In this document: piece by piece, positions 8,993-17,271 of the stretch
Position numbering within the stretch: the stretch's first letter is position 1
Layout: each line of letters opens with the position of its first letter
Assembly (NCBI GenBank): GCA_947466585.1
Contig: CANIEU010000018.1
Span: 1 to 46,812 of the forward strand
Source: Fibrobacterota bacterium
GTDB taxonomy: Bacteria > Fibrobacterota > Fibrobacteria > UBA11236
DNA: 46,812 nt
Direction: 5' to 3'
Notes under the pieces: generated by a model
The model's database searches: none
Seen by the model: only the letters and a program-made list of their open reading frames with translations
What the model was told of the DNA's origin: nothing
Translations under genes and position numbers: made by a program

Positions 8993-9033
8993 CAAAAAAG
9001 GCCTCCGCCCAAACTGGGTGGAGGCCTTTTTTA
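8993..9033. terminator. Bidirectional intrinsic terminator after proC
   Basis: Stem AAAAAAGGCCTCC/GGAGGCCTTTTTT with a short C/A/G loop. The A-run on one side and T-run on the other let it serve proC (+) and the convergent secreted-protein gene (-) ending at 9079. Confidence 0.9.
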
Positions 9034-9078
9034 ATGCGTCGGAGAAATTCCCGACCTGTATGGATCTCTGTGCGGATC

Positions 9079-11112
9079 TCAAAGTGAGAGGATTTTGCTG
9101 TAGACTTCGCCCGCGCTGCGCACTTCGAGGGTGAAAATCCCCTGGGTACCGGCGGGAATACGGAGCAATCCCGGCATGCCGGCGGTTCCCGAAACCCGGC
9201 TGAGCGTGCGCCCTGCGACGTCCCGTAGACGGGCTTCGAAGGGTTTCATGTTGTCGACGTTGACGTTGAGCATCTCGGCGCCGCGCGTGAACCAGACCTT
9301 GTTCTCGAGCATGGAGGCGGTCTTCGGTTTGGCCACTGAGGTGACGACTCCGCCGGTCCACGAACGCGTCGTGTTGATCCAGTTTTGGGCGTAATCCGCT
9401 TCCGTCGTGTAGATGGTGTCACCGGTTGCCGAACGGATGGTCGAGGCGAAGGTGAGCATGGTGTGCCAATGCGTGACCGAGTCGCCGCGACGTGCCTGAT
9501 TGATGCGCAGCACGCCCGAGACCTTCAGACGGATGCGGAGGCTGTCGAGCGAGACCTGGACCGAGTCGATGACGCGGTTCGTGAACTGGGGCGTTCCGGT
9601 GGTTGAGTTGGGACTGTTGGCGGGGACGAAGCCCATGCCGTAACCCGACTGGCGCGCCCACGAACGCTGTTTGACCGTGAAGCGGTCCGCGGAAACCGTT
9701 GCGGGGTTGACCTTTTTGTTGAGCACGAGTTCGTAGCCGTCCTTGAGAGAACGGATGTTCAGGATTTCGAACTGGGTCGGGCTTGGATTCGGCTTGAAAA
9801 CATAAATGAGGGCTTGGCTCTGACCGCCGGCCCAGTTGCCGACAGAGCGACCGGAACCCGCGTAAATGGTGCCGTCGGGGCCTTGAGAAAGGCGGTTGAT
9901 GCCTGCGGTACCGGTGCCGAGAGTATTGCCCGAACTACCGGGGTTGAAGTAGAACACGGCTCCCTGCACGTTTTCCGTCCCAGTGGTGTCGTTCAAGGTA
10001 TCGAGCGCCACGCGCCACAGGCCGCGGCTGTTGATATCACCTACAAGGAGTTGACCGGCATAAGCGCCCTTTTCAAGATACAGGGGCTGTGCGATTCCGA
10101 CCCAACCGGTTTTGCCGTTTTGGTCGTAGCGATTGATGGCGATGGGCGGCACGTAATCGGCCTGTCCGCGGTCATACCATGCCTGTGCGAAGTTCGCGGA
10201 ATACCCCTGGTCTTGACGGTACCCGCCGAACTGCATTTTGGGTGCATCGATCTTATAGCGCGTGAGCGTGCACATCGGCAACCAGGAACCTTGATGGTCG
10301 GTGACGAAGACGGATCCGTTGGGGCCGAGTGTGGTTCCGTCGGGGGAGCGCAGGCCGCCGGCGAAGCGGTTGGCCGTGGAGTCCAAGGAGGTGGTGGTGG
10401 AATCCCAACGGAGCAGGGCGCCCGAGTAATAAGATGAGGCGTTCAGGTTGGCAGTACCGCTGCCGCTGCCGGTGTTGCCGCCATAGGCCGCGTAGAATTT
10501 TCCCTGATAATAGACCGGAGTGAAGATGTAGTGGTGTGCTTGCGAGTTCGAGCTAGTGCAGGTAAGGCCGCTGCAGGTCGACTTGTTGAAGGCAAAATTA
10601 TTCGGGGCTCCGTTGCCACCGTACATGTCGGATGTCGGGGTGCCGAAGCGCCGTGTGCGGTTCGAACTCGTATCGGAGGGCGCCGGGTTGTTTTTGGGGA
10701 TGACGTAAACGCTGTCCATATCGCTGACCCAGATCTTGTCGTTCACCACCCGGATGCCGCCCGGTTGCTTGAAGTTCGAGGCGATGGTGGTCACGGTGGA
10801 ACCGCTACCGATGGGGGTCGAAACGATCGAAACCTTGGCCGTCGAACGGCTCGCAGGCTTCTGGTCGTGGCCGAGATAGTCGTTGGTGAGAATGACCATA
10901 CGTCCGTCGGAAAGCCAGTCGAAGCCGTACAGGGTGGTGCAGCCCACACCTTCACCGCTGCAAGTGCCCATTGCGATCGGGTTCCAGGTGGTCATGTCGT
11001 ACATGCCGTTCGGTTTGGTAGGCGGAACGACAAATTGGGCGGAAACAAGGGAAACCATTCCGGTTGCAGTGAGCACGAACGTGCTGAAAAATCCAAGAAT
11101 TCGTGAGTTCAA
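9079..11112 (-). CDS. Secreted beta-propeller (glucose/sorbosone-dehydrogenase-like) with C-terminal sorting-type domain
   Basis: 677 residues if started at TTG 11112, which has GGGGAGG 6 nt upstream; another in-frame TTG at 11127 lacks that spacing. Residues about 1-25 are a signal peptide (GFFSTFVLTATGMVSLVSA). The body has propeller-like repeats: TTLYGFDWLSDGRMVILTNDY, GGIRVVNDKIWVSDMDSVYV, SPDGTTLGPNGSVFVTDH, RLSQGPDGTIYAGSG, resembling PQQ-type sugar dehydrogenases. Paired cysteines occur in GTCSGEGVGCTTL and STCSGLTC. The last about 80 residues (PFEARLRDVAGRTLSRVSG to EVYSKILSL) look like a T9SS type A sorting domain, so export to the surface is inferred. Substrate and redox cofactor are unknown. 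It ends against the shared terminator. Confidence 0.7.
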   Translation of the reverse strand: MNSRILGFFSTFVLTATGMVSLVSAQFVVPPTKPNGMYDMTTWNPIAMGTCSGEGVGCTTLYGFDWLSDGRMVILTNDYLGHDQKPASRSTAKVSIVSTPIGSGSTVTTIASNFKQPGGIRVVNDKIWVSDMDSVYVIPKNNPAPSDTSSNRTRRFGTPTSDMYGGNGAPNNFAFNKSTCSGLTCTSSNSQAHHYIFTPVYYQGKFYAAYGGNTGSGSGTANLNASSYYSGALLRWDSTTTSLDSTANRFAGGLRSPDGTTLGPNGSVFVTDHQGSWLPMCTLTRYKIDAPKMQFGGYRQDQGYSANFAQAWYDRGQADYVPPIAINRYDQNGKTGWVGIAQPLYLEKGAYAGQLLVGDINSRGLWRVALDTLNDTTGTENVQGAVFYFNPGSSGNTLGTGTAGINRLSQGPDGTIYAGSGRSVGNWAGGQSQALIYVFKPNPSPTQFEILNIRSLKDGYELVLNKKVNPATVSADRFTVKQRSWARQSGYGMGFVPANSPNSTTGTPQFTNRVIDSVQVSLDSLRIRLKVSGVLRINQARRGDSVTHWHTMLTFASTIRSATGDTIYTTEADYAQNWINTTRSWTGGVVTSVAKPKTASMLENKVWFTRGAEMLNVNVDNMKPFEARLRDVAGRTLSRVSGTAGMPGLLRIPAGTQGIFTLEVRSAGEVYSKILSL

Positions 11113-11345
11113 GCGAAGCCTCCCCAAAGCGTCGTTTTCCGGTATTTTTTGCCCGGATTGTAAATATGACGTAACAGTTAAAATACCTCGAAATCCAATT
11201 TCACGCAGGTCAAAAAAGACAAGGCCACGAGCCTTTACAATCGAGGTTGGGAAATGGGCTTTTTTTTTTAGCGCACCGGCGGCGGTTCGCTCGCAAGAAA
11301 AACCGAATTTTTATTTCGGGAGCACCGGGCCCACCTTGCGCGATT

Positions 11346-12932
11346 TTACCCTTTGTAGACGAGGTAATCCATCTCGGAAAAAATGTTGTTTGTCAATTCG
11401 AGATTGTGGAGAAATCCTTCGTCGATATGCCCCGAGGCGATCTGTGCCGCCAGCACCAGACAATGATGCACGTGCACCTTGGTCCGCTTCACGGCGTATT
11501 CCACCATGGTTCCGGTCTTCATGATGAAGGCCCAGTCGGAGGATTGGGCCAACAGCAATTCGCGCGCCATCTGATTGCGCGCGCGCACGTCGAGTTCGCC
11601 TCGCTCGGGCAGGTTGGCCGTCTCGTTCATCAGGTCGGCGATCTTATGGAGATGCGGATAGATCCAGTCGTTCGAACCTTCGAGCCAGACGTCGGCATAA
11701 CCGCCCGCACCCCAGCTCGAAAAAGCCGGCTGGCTTTTCGGCGGGTGGGGATGCCGATCGAGGTAATCGCGCGGTGAGGCAAGCGCGATGCCGTGCGATT
11801 CGGTCAGCGCTTTGCGCATTACCGCGCCGAGAAAGCGCGGGCCTTCGTACCACCAATGACCGAAGAGTTCCGCATCGTAGGGACAAATGATGTTGGCGGG
11901 AGCGCCGTCATCCGATGCCGCAAGTAAAGGATCGATCCACCCGGCTTGCAGGTCGCGGTTGTAAAGGAAGTTGCCCGCGTGCTCTTCTGCGGCGGCGAGC
12001 GCCCGGGCTTCCACGTAGGGTTCCTTTTCGCAATTCTTGCCCGTGATGCGGTGGTACTTGATACCCGTCTGGATACGCAAGCCCATGGGATGGATATAAG
12101 GCGCGATGTATTCGAAGTCGAGATCGTGACCGATGTCGCGGTAGAATTCACGGTAGCGCCAATCGCCGGGATAGCCTTCTTCCGCCGACCACACCGCTTT
12201 AGAAGATTCGGGGTCACGGGCGAAGCAAAACACGCCTGCGGGCGTTTCCACCGGGGCGTAGCAGCCTTTTGGGGAGGGCGGTTCGCCCTGCAGGATGCCG
12301 TGCGTGTCGGTGAAGAAATAGCGTAGTCCCGCTTGCTTGAGCAGGGTGTCGAGTCCGGGATAGTAGCCGCACTCGCCGAGCCAGATTCCTTGCGGTTGCA
12401 CGCCGAAATGCTTGTGGTGGTTGCGAACCGCCACTTCGAGTTGCGCTTCCACCGCGCGGTGCGAGTGGCGCAGGTTGGGAAGGAATCCGTGCGTCGCACC
12501 GCAGGTGAGGATTTCAAGATTGCCGCGGCGTTGGTAATGCCGGAACCCGTTCAACAGATTGCGGCCGAGGGCCTCGAACTTGAGGTGGCAGGCCTCGAAG
12601 CGGTTGCGGTACATGGCCGCGAGTGGCGCAAGCCGATCGTCGTGTTTGAGGCGCGCGCATTCCTTTTCGGCCAGTTCGCGCAGGCGGTCGAGGTGGTTCG
12701 CATACCGCGCCTGCAATAACTCGTCGGCCAGCATTTCGCACAGCGGCGGCGTGAGACTCATGGTAATGCGGAAGGGGAGACCATCCTTCTCCAGCGCTTC
12801 GAACTCGAGCAGAAGCGGGATGTAGGTCTCGGTCATCGCCTCATACAGCCACTCCTCTTCGAGAAAGCGGGCGTGCTCGGGGTGACGCACAAAAGGAAGG
12901 TGCGCGTGCAGAACGAAATTAAGGTAGGCCAT
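11346..12932 (-). CDS. GH57 1,4-alpha-glucan branching-enzyme-like glycoside hydrolase
   Basis: 528 residues from the ATG at 12932 (MAYLNFVLHAHLPFVRHPEHARFLEEEW), the standard GH57 opening; the longer upstream open frame overlaps the DUF4912 gene and is rejected. GH57 signatures are HAHLPFVRHP (metal or substrate His), GIWLGECGYYPGLD with the catalytic Glu, FFTDTHG, CPYDAELFGHWWYEGP with the catalytic Asp, and a helical C-terminal domain (TNNIFSEMDYLVYKG). The family's bacterial members of this type make alpha-1,6 branches in glycogen; cytoplasmic, since no signal peptide is seen. The DUF4912 gene lies 28 nt upstream, a known neighbour of GH57. Confidence 0.9.
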   Translation of the reverse strand: MAYLNFVLHAHLPFVRHPEHARFLEEEWLYEAMTETYIPLLLEFEALEKDGLPFRITMSLTPPLCEMLADELLQARYANHLDRLRELAEKECARLKHDDRLAPLAAMYRNRFEACHLKFEALGRNLLNGFRHYQRRGNLEILTCGATHGFLPNLRHSHRAVEAQLEVAVRNHHKHFGVQPQGIWLGECGYYPGLDTLLKQAGLRYFFTDTHGILQGEPPSPKGCYAPVETPAGVFCFARDPESSKAVWSAEEGYPGDWRYREFYRDIGHDLDFEYIAPYIHPMGLRIQTGIKYHRITGKNCEKEPYVEARALAAAEEHAGNFLYNRDLQAGWIDPLLAASDDGAPANIICPYDAELFGHWWYEGPRFLGAVMRKALTESHGIALASPRDYLDRHPHPPKSQPAFSSWGAGGYADVWLEGSNDWIYPHLHKIADLMNETANLPERGELDVRARNQMARELLLAQSSDWAFIMKTGTMVEYAVKRTKVHVHHCLVLAAQIASGHIDEGFLHNLELTNNIFSEMDYLVYKG

Positions 12933-12960
12933 GGATTCCGGTGTCGCGGGCCCGAAGCCG

Positions 12961-14019
12961 TCAGCCTGCGCGTTTGTTTTTGACTGCGGACTTTGCGGAG
13001 ATCGAACCTGACGAAGAACCGGTCGAACCGGGACCCTTGAAGTTCCAGTCGCCCGGCACCGGCATGGCGAGTTTCTCGACATGCACCGGCGCGTTTTCGG
13101 AAGATCCTTGCGGGCGACCGGCCTTGAGGGTGCGGGCGAGCACGCTGTCGGCAGACGCCCCGGCGAGTGCCTTCAAACGGTGGCGCGTCGCGACCCAGCT
13201 TTCGGGCGCGTCGGATGCGTTGGAAGTCAACAGCGAAATGAAGTGTCCCTGGTTGCTGAGCCAACCGATTTCGACATGGTAGGCGATACCCGAGAACGGC
13301 ACGCGCATATACCACTTGCGCGCGGCGTGCGTGACCGGCAGCAGCAGGTAATTCGCGTCGAAGAGATCTCGCGCGTTCCAGTTGAGACGCAGCGCTTCGC
13401 GGTATTCCTCGCCCTGCAACATGGCTTTGCGGCCCTCTGCCTGAAGCTCCGGCGTGACTTCCCAATACGCGAACAGATATTCGGGGTCCTTGGCCATCAA
13501 CACCAAACGGTCTTCACCATACAACTCGGGAAGCTCGGGTGCGTCTGCGGGAAAGCCGAATCCGCGCGCGACATCGCGCGGCGCAAAGGCCTTGGGACGT
13601 TTCGCGGAAGCGGGTGTTTTCGCAGGAGCTTTCGGCGAGGCTTTAACCGGTACTTTCGCGGTAACCTTGGCCGCAGCCTTGGTCGCAACGTTGGCCGAAG
13701 GTTTAGCAGAAGTTTTTTCAGGGGCGATGGTCTTCGCCGACGCGGATTTTTCGGGGCGCTTCGCAGCGACCTTCTTTTTGATCTTCGCGACGGCCTTGGA
13801 TACGCGGCTGGTGACGGCCTTCACCGTTTTCTTGACGGCGCGCCCCACCGTTTTCTTCAGCGAAGATTTGGGCTCGGGCTTTGCAGAAGATTTTGCGGTA
13901 TATTTTGTCGCGGGCTTTGCAGCCTTCTTCGCGGCGGGCTTCGCGAGTTTAACCGAAGCCTTCGCCGTTTTTTTGTCCGCGCTTTTGGAGGATCGAGGTG
14001 CCGGTTTGGGAGATTTCAT
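12961..14019 (-). CDS. DUF4912 protein with histone H1-like Ala/Lys/Pro-rich N-terminus
   Basis: 352 residues from the ATG at 14019, which has AAGGGG 6 nt upstream; an in-frame TTG two codons earlier is less likely. Residues about 1-150 are Lys/Ala/Pro/Ser repeats (KPAAKKAAKPATK, KKTVGRAVKKTVKAV, KAAAKVTAKVPVKA), strongly basic and like bacterial histone H1-type tails, which suggests nucleic-acid or polyanion binding. DUF4912 follows from about 165: LPELYGEDRLVLMAKDPEYL, FAYWEVTPE, ALRLNWNARDLFDANYLLLPV, KWYMRVPFSGIAYHVEIGWL. DUF4912 has no settled function but is repeatedly found beside GH57 glucan enzymes. The C-terminus is again basic (SAKSAVKNKRAG). Confidence 0.8.
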   Translation of the reverse strand: MKSPKPAPRSSKSADKKTAKASVKLAKPAAKKAAKPATKYTAKSSAKPEPKSSLKKTVGRAVKKTVKAVTSRVSKAVAKIKKKVAAKRPEKSASAKTIAPEKTSAKPSANVATKAAAKVTAKVPVKASPKAPAKTPASAKRPKAFAPRDVARGFGFPADAPELPELYGEDRLVLMAKDPEYLFAYWEVTPELQAEGRKAMLQGEEYREALRLNWNARDLFDANYLLLPVTHAARKWYMRVPFSGIAYHVEIGWLSNQGHFISLLTSNASDAPESWVATRHRLKALAGASADSVLARTLKAGRPQGSSENAPVHVEKLAMPVPGDWNFKGPGSTGSSSGSISAKSAVKNKRAG

Positions 14020-14043
14020 CGACAACCCCTTTTTTACGAAAGC

Positions 14044-15270
14044 CTATCTGCGTTTGCGAACCGGTTGTCCCCAAACGCTCACCCCCACAACGGAGGCCGA
14101 CAGCTTCACGTAGTCTTCTGTGAACAATGTATTTCCATCGAAGGTTCGGTGTCCATATTTGATCGCAAAATCGAGTTGATGGCCGCGCTGCCCGAGGGGC
14201 ATACCGAAACCGGCGGTCGCGAACACTTCGGGCACTTCGCGGAGGTAGAGCACCTTGTACCCGGCACCCGCCCGCCACGCCGTGCGCTTGAGCAAGCCGT
14301 CGAAGGGGTTTTCGGTGCCGCGGTATTCGTAGCCGGTGCTCACCTGCCAGGCGGGGTTCAGATTGCCGCCACCGGTCCAATTTTCGTAGAAAACGTCCAG
14401 AACGGCAGTTTGACGGCGATCGGGCTTCCACGCCGCACCCGCCGCAAGGGTTTGGGGAAGCTTAAGGGTCGTGTCGGCCAGCGCATCTGATCCCTGATTG
14501 TTGGTGCGCCGGTCACGGGTGACGTCGAGGGTGGCCGAGTGGGTATAGGAGAGGGCGAGGTCGAGATTGTGGGGGAGACGGAAGGTTGCGGACACGGAGG
14601 GATAGGATCCCTGACCGCTCGATTCGAGCGAGGTGTCGGTCATGTTTTCGGCTTCGCCGGGTGCGATATCTGTGAAGTCGACGGGACGGATGAACCGGTC
14701 ACGATTGAGCACCAGGTTTTGGGACACGCCGAGGCCGAACCAAGGCAGGGGGGAGTAGCCCCAGCTGACACCGAGTAGATAGGTGCCGCCTTCGGCAAGG
14801 TAGCCGGCTGCGGGGGAGTTTCCATCGCGTGGAATGTTCACCTCAAAATTACGGAGGTAGCTCTGTTGATAGTAGGCGCCGAAGGTACCGAAATTCTTGC
14901 TGTGGATCAGCGTGGCCAGCGAGGGAAACGCGCCCGTGGAAATGCGCGACGAAGAATTGTCATCCCGCAGCCAATCGGCGTCGTTTTCGAGCGTTGCGAG
15001 AAATACGGTTTTATCGTGAAAGGCGCTCCGGCTGACGTTGGCCAGCGTAAAGCCTTTCCCGGTGACGGCGGCGAGGCCGCCTTCGCCCAAGGCACGCTCA
15101 CGCGATCCCATCTGGGAGACGGGCATGCCGAACCCCTCGGAATGGATCGACAGGGGTGAGAACTCGGCAAAAGCGGTTCCGGCGGCGAGCGCAAGCAGAA
15201 CGAGTGTGGGAGTCCACAGAATCCGCAGCATCTGAATCAATGGGGCCGACGACGGCAGACGTGGGCTCAT
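14044..15270 (-). CDS. Outer-membrane beta-barrel protein (FadL/PorV-like)
   Basis: 408 residues. A signal peptide spans about residues 10-35 (MLRILWTPTLVLLALAAGTAFA). The rest alternates polar and hydrophobic strands with aromatic girdles (FGTFGAYYQQSYLRNFEV, LNRDRFIRPVDF, LDLALSYTHSATLDVTR, QTAVLDVFYENWTGGG, WRAGAGYKVLYL, QLDFAIKYGHRTF) and ends in a strand (YVKLSASVVGVSVWG). This fits a 12-14-strand barrel such as FadL/OmpP1 or PorV. The start overlaps the lipoprotein stop as ATGA, showing translational coupling; the DUF4912 gene starts 24 nt downstream. The transported or bound ligand is unknown. Confidence 0.72.
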   Translation of the reverse strand: MSPRLPSSAPLIQMLRILWTPTLVLLALAAGTAFAEFSPLSIHSEGFGMPVSQMGSRERALGEGGLAAVTGKGFTLANVSRSAFHDKTVFLATLENDADWLRDDNSSSRISTGAFPSLATLIHSKNFGTFGAYYQQSYLRNFEVNIPRDGNSPAAGYLAEGGTYLLGVSWGYSPLPWFGLGVSQNLVLNRDRFIRPVDFTDIAPGEAENMTDTSLESSGQGSYPSVSATFRLPHNLDLALSYTHSATLDVTRDRRTNNQGSDALADTTLKLPQTLAAGAAWKPDRRQTAVLDVFYENWTGGGNLNPAWQVSTGYEYRGTENPFDGLLKRTAWRAGAGYKVLYLREVPEVFATAGFGMPLGQRGHQLDFAIKYGHRTFDGNTLFTEDYVKLSASVVGVSVWGQPVRKRR

Positions 15271-17135
15271 TGTCCGGCCTCCAGAGGATAGAGATAGAGT
15301 TCGAGGCCGACCTTCAGTTTACCGTCGCCCCCGCGCTTGAAGTCGATTTCACCAAATGCGGGTTGTACCACGCGCCGGTAGGTGAGAGAATTGACGGATG
15401 CCGTATCGAAAATGGCCCGGTCGACGCTGCGGAGATACATGTCGGGGGATACGGAGGAACCCGGCACACGATTGAGCAGATTACGAAGGCCGCGTGTGAC
15501 ACGCACGTTGAGCGAGTCGGCGCCGGGACGGAAGAAGCGGTGCGTGAGACGGTAGTTCGCATTCTCGCTAATGGAATTGCCGGTCGAGTCGAGAATGAAA
15601 CGGGGTTCGGTGATGGACGCAACATTGAAGAACACCTCCACACCGAGGCGGGCGGCGGCCCGTACGCTCAACGTGGTGGCATGCGACCAACCCGTGTGAC
15701 GGCGAAGCGTGATTTCGCGCTGCCGTCCGTCGGTATTTAGTGTGACGGTATCGGCGATCGTCGGCTCCCCAGCCCACCGGGTAAGCGCCTGCCGCAGCGT
15801 GGTATCGGCAGGGTGCGGGCGATACGAGACGATCAGCGTGTCCACCGGGCGGGAACTTCCGGCCGCACCGCCCTGCACGACGAGACGCATGCTGTCGCCC
15901 ATGGCGATGTTGATGTCGTCATGGAAAGCAGCCGAGGCGTCTCCGAGGCTATCCACATCTGTGGTGACAGCCATGTCGATGGCGAACGCGGACGGCACGC
16001 GGGTGAGGGCGTGGTCGATAGGCAGGCGCATTTCGGCGTAGGGCACGAAGAAGCGACGATCGAAGGTGCCGGTGGAAACGAAGCCGGTATCGAGGTAGCG
16101 GTTGCCCAAACCCGGCTCCAGCGCATTGAGTTTGCTGCGGATGCGGGTGATCAGGGTATCGCGATTGATGCCCAGATGGACTCCGCGCGAAATGCCGTGC
16201 AGCATGGAGCGGGAAGAGGATCCATTGAATTGGGCTTCGTAGTTTCCGGCGGGAACATAACCGCGGGTGGTGTTTACGAAGTAAGGGGTAAGTACTGCGC
16301 CTACGTTAGCGAGGCTATCTCCCTTATACCGGCCCAGCCACAATCCGGAAACGTATTTGCGACGGATCATGTCGTTTCCCCCGACGTTGAGCAGGTTGAA
16401 GTGAAACATGCCCGAATCGGCTGTGGTGAGCGGGGAGAGTTCGATGAACACGAGCCACTTGCGGGTGGCGTCGCTGCCGCCACCGGTACGCAGGCGATTC
16501 CACAATTGCGGCAACAGACTCGCCTGCGAGGAATCCTGGGCGGTTCCGGAATCGGGGTAGCCGCGTTTGGGATAGACCGTGATGGTGTCGCGGCGTTTGA
16601 AGCGGCTGTCGAGCGTTGAGAAGGGAACCGGCGTGGTGAGGATGCGGCGTTGGAAGACCGTGAACGAATCGTTCAGAGAATTGTTGCTGTCGGGCATCGA
16701 GAACGATTCCACGAGCACCCGCAGGGAGTCCCGACCGCGAGCCGCGTCGCGGAGTGCGGCTCGACCTGCAAAATTTCCGCTGAGGGGAATGGTGGTGAGA
16801 CGCAAGTAAAGGCCCTTGGCGAGACTGTCGCGCTGGGCTTGCGTGGTGATCTGGAAGCCGAGACGCGCCTTGGTGAGATATTCGCTTTCGCGGCCCACCA
16901 CCAGCAGCGATTCGCCGAAATGGTTGAGGGGGACTTCGGTGGCAAAGACGCTGTCGAGAGGGAGGTCGTCGAAGCTGAGGTGGTAGAGCGGGGCCGAAAT
17001 GCGGATGCCCTGGGCTTCCAGATAGCCGAGACCCGTCTCGCCAGGGGTTTGTCCGCAGGCGGTGAACAGGAGCGCGAGGCCGGCTGCCAGGGCGGGAAGG
17101 GTCAGGGCACGTGACCCGGAATGGCTGAATTTCAT
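15267..17135 (-). CDS. Large lipoprotein of unknown function
   Basis: 622 residues from the ATG at 17135 (MKFSHSGSRALTLPALAAGLALLFTACGQ): a lipoprotein signal with lipobox LFTAC. The longer open frame upstream would bury the signal peptide and is rejected. The mature part is beta-rich with many Asp/Thr/Arg strands (SFDDLPLDSVFATEVPLNHFGESLLVVG, RKWLVFIELSPLTTADSGMFHFNLL, RRFFVPYAEMRLPIDHAL) and ends GDGKLKVGLELYLYPLEAGQ. I do not recognise a family. It is the first gene of a unit with the outer-membrane barrel (4-nt overlap), DUF4912 and GH57 genes. Its role may be outer-membrane assembly or binding with the barrel; that is inference from coupling only. Confidence 0.75.
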   Translation of the reverse strand: MKFSHSGSRALTLPALAAGLALLFTACGQTPGETGLGYLEAQGIRISAPLYHLSFDDLPLDSVFATEVPLNHFGESLLVVGRESEYLTKARLGFQITTQAQRDSLAKGLYLRLTTIPLSGNFAGRAALRDAARGRDSLRVLVESFSMPDSNNSLNDSFTVFQRRILTTPVPFSTLDSRFKRRDTITVYPKRGYPDSGTAQDSSQASLLPQLWNRLRTGGGSDATRKWLVFIELSPLTTADSGMFHFNLLNVGGNDMIRRKYVSGLWLGRYKGDSLANVGAVLTPYFVNTTRGYVPAGNYEAQFNGSSSRSMLHGISRGVHLGINRDTLITRIRSKLNALEPGLGNRYLDTGFVSTGTFDRRFFVPYAEMRLPIDHALTRVPSAFAIDMAVTTDVDSLGDASAAFHDDINIAMGDSMRLVVQGGAAGSSRPVDTLIVSYRPHPADTTLRQALTRWAGEPTIADTVTLNTDGRQREITLRRHTGWSHATTLSVRAAARLGVEVFFNVASITEPRFILDSTGNSISENANYRLTHRFFRPGADSLNVRVTRGLRNLLNRVPGSSVSPDMYLRSVDRAIFDTASVNSLTYRRVVQPAFGEIDFKRGGDGKLKVGLELYLYPLEAGQ

Positions 17136-17257
17136 GTAAACCGCATGACCTAGGGTGAGAAAGGAGCTGAGAAAACAGGTGTGCGAAGGCTTTAGAAAAG
17201 CCGGAACAAAAGAGGCGGGAAATATACACAGGTGCCGTGCCAAAACCCCTGTTTTCC

Positions 17258-17265
17258 TACCTTGG
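17258..17265 (+). promoter_or_regulatory. Promoter-like box TACCTTGG for thrC
   Basis: CTACCTTGG ends 6 nt before the thrC ATG at 17272, the same spacing as at the SGNH gene, and no SD is present. Leaderless transcription is inferred. Confidence 0.42.
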
Positions 17266-17271
17266 GCCCCC

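Noticed and set aside
13081-14490. 469-residue plus-strand frame opposite DUF4912
   Set aside because: Arises from the repetitive Lys/Ala-coding tract read backwards (Arg/Phe/Gly repeats); no domain.
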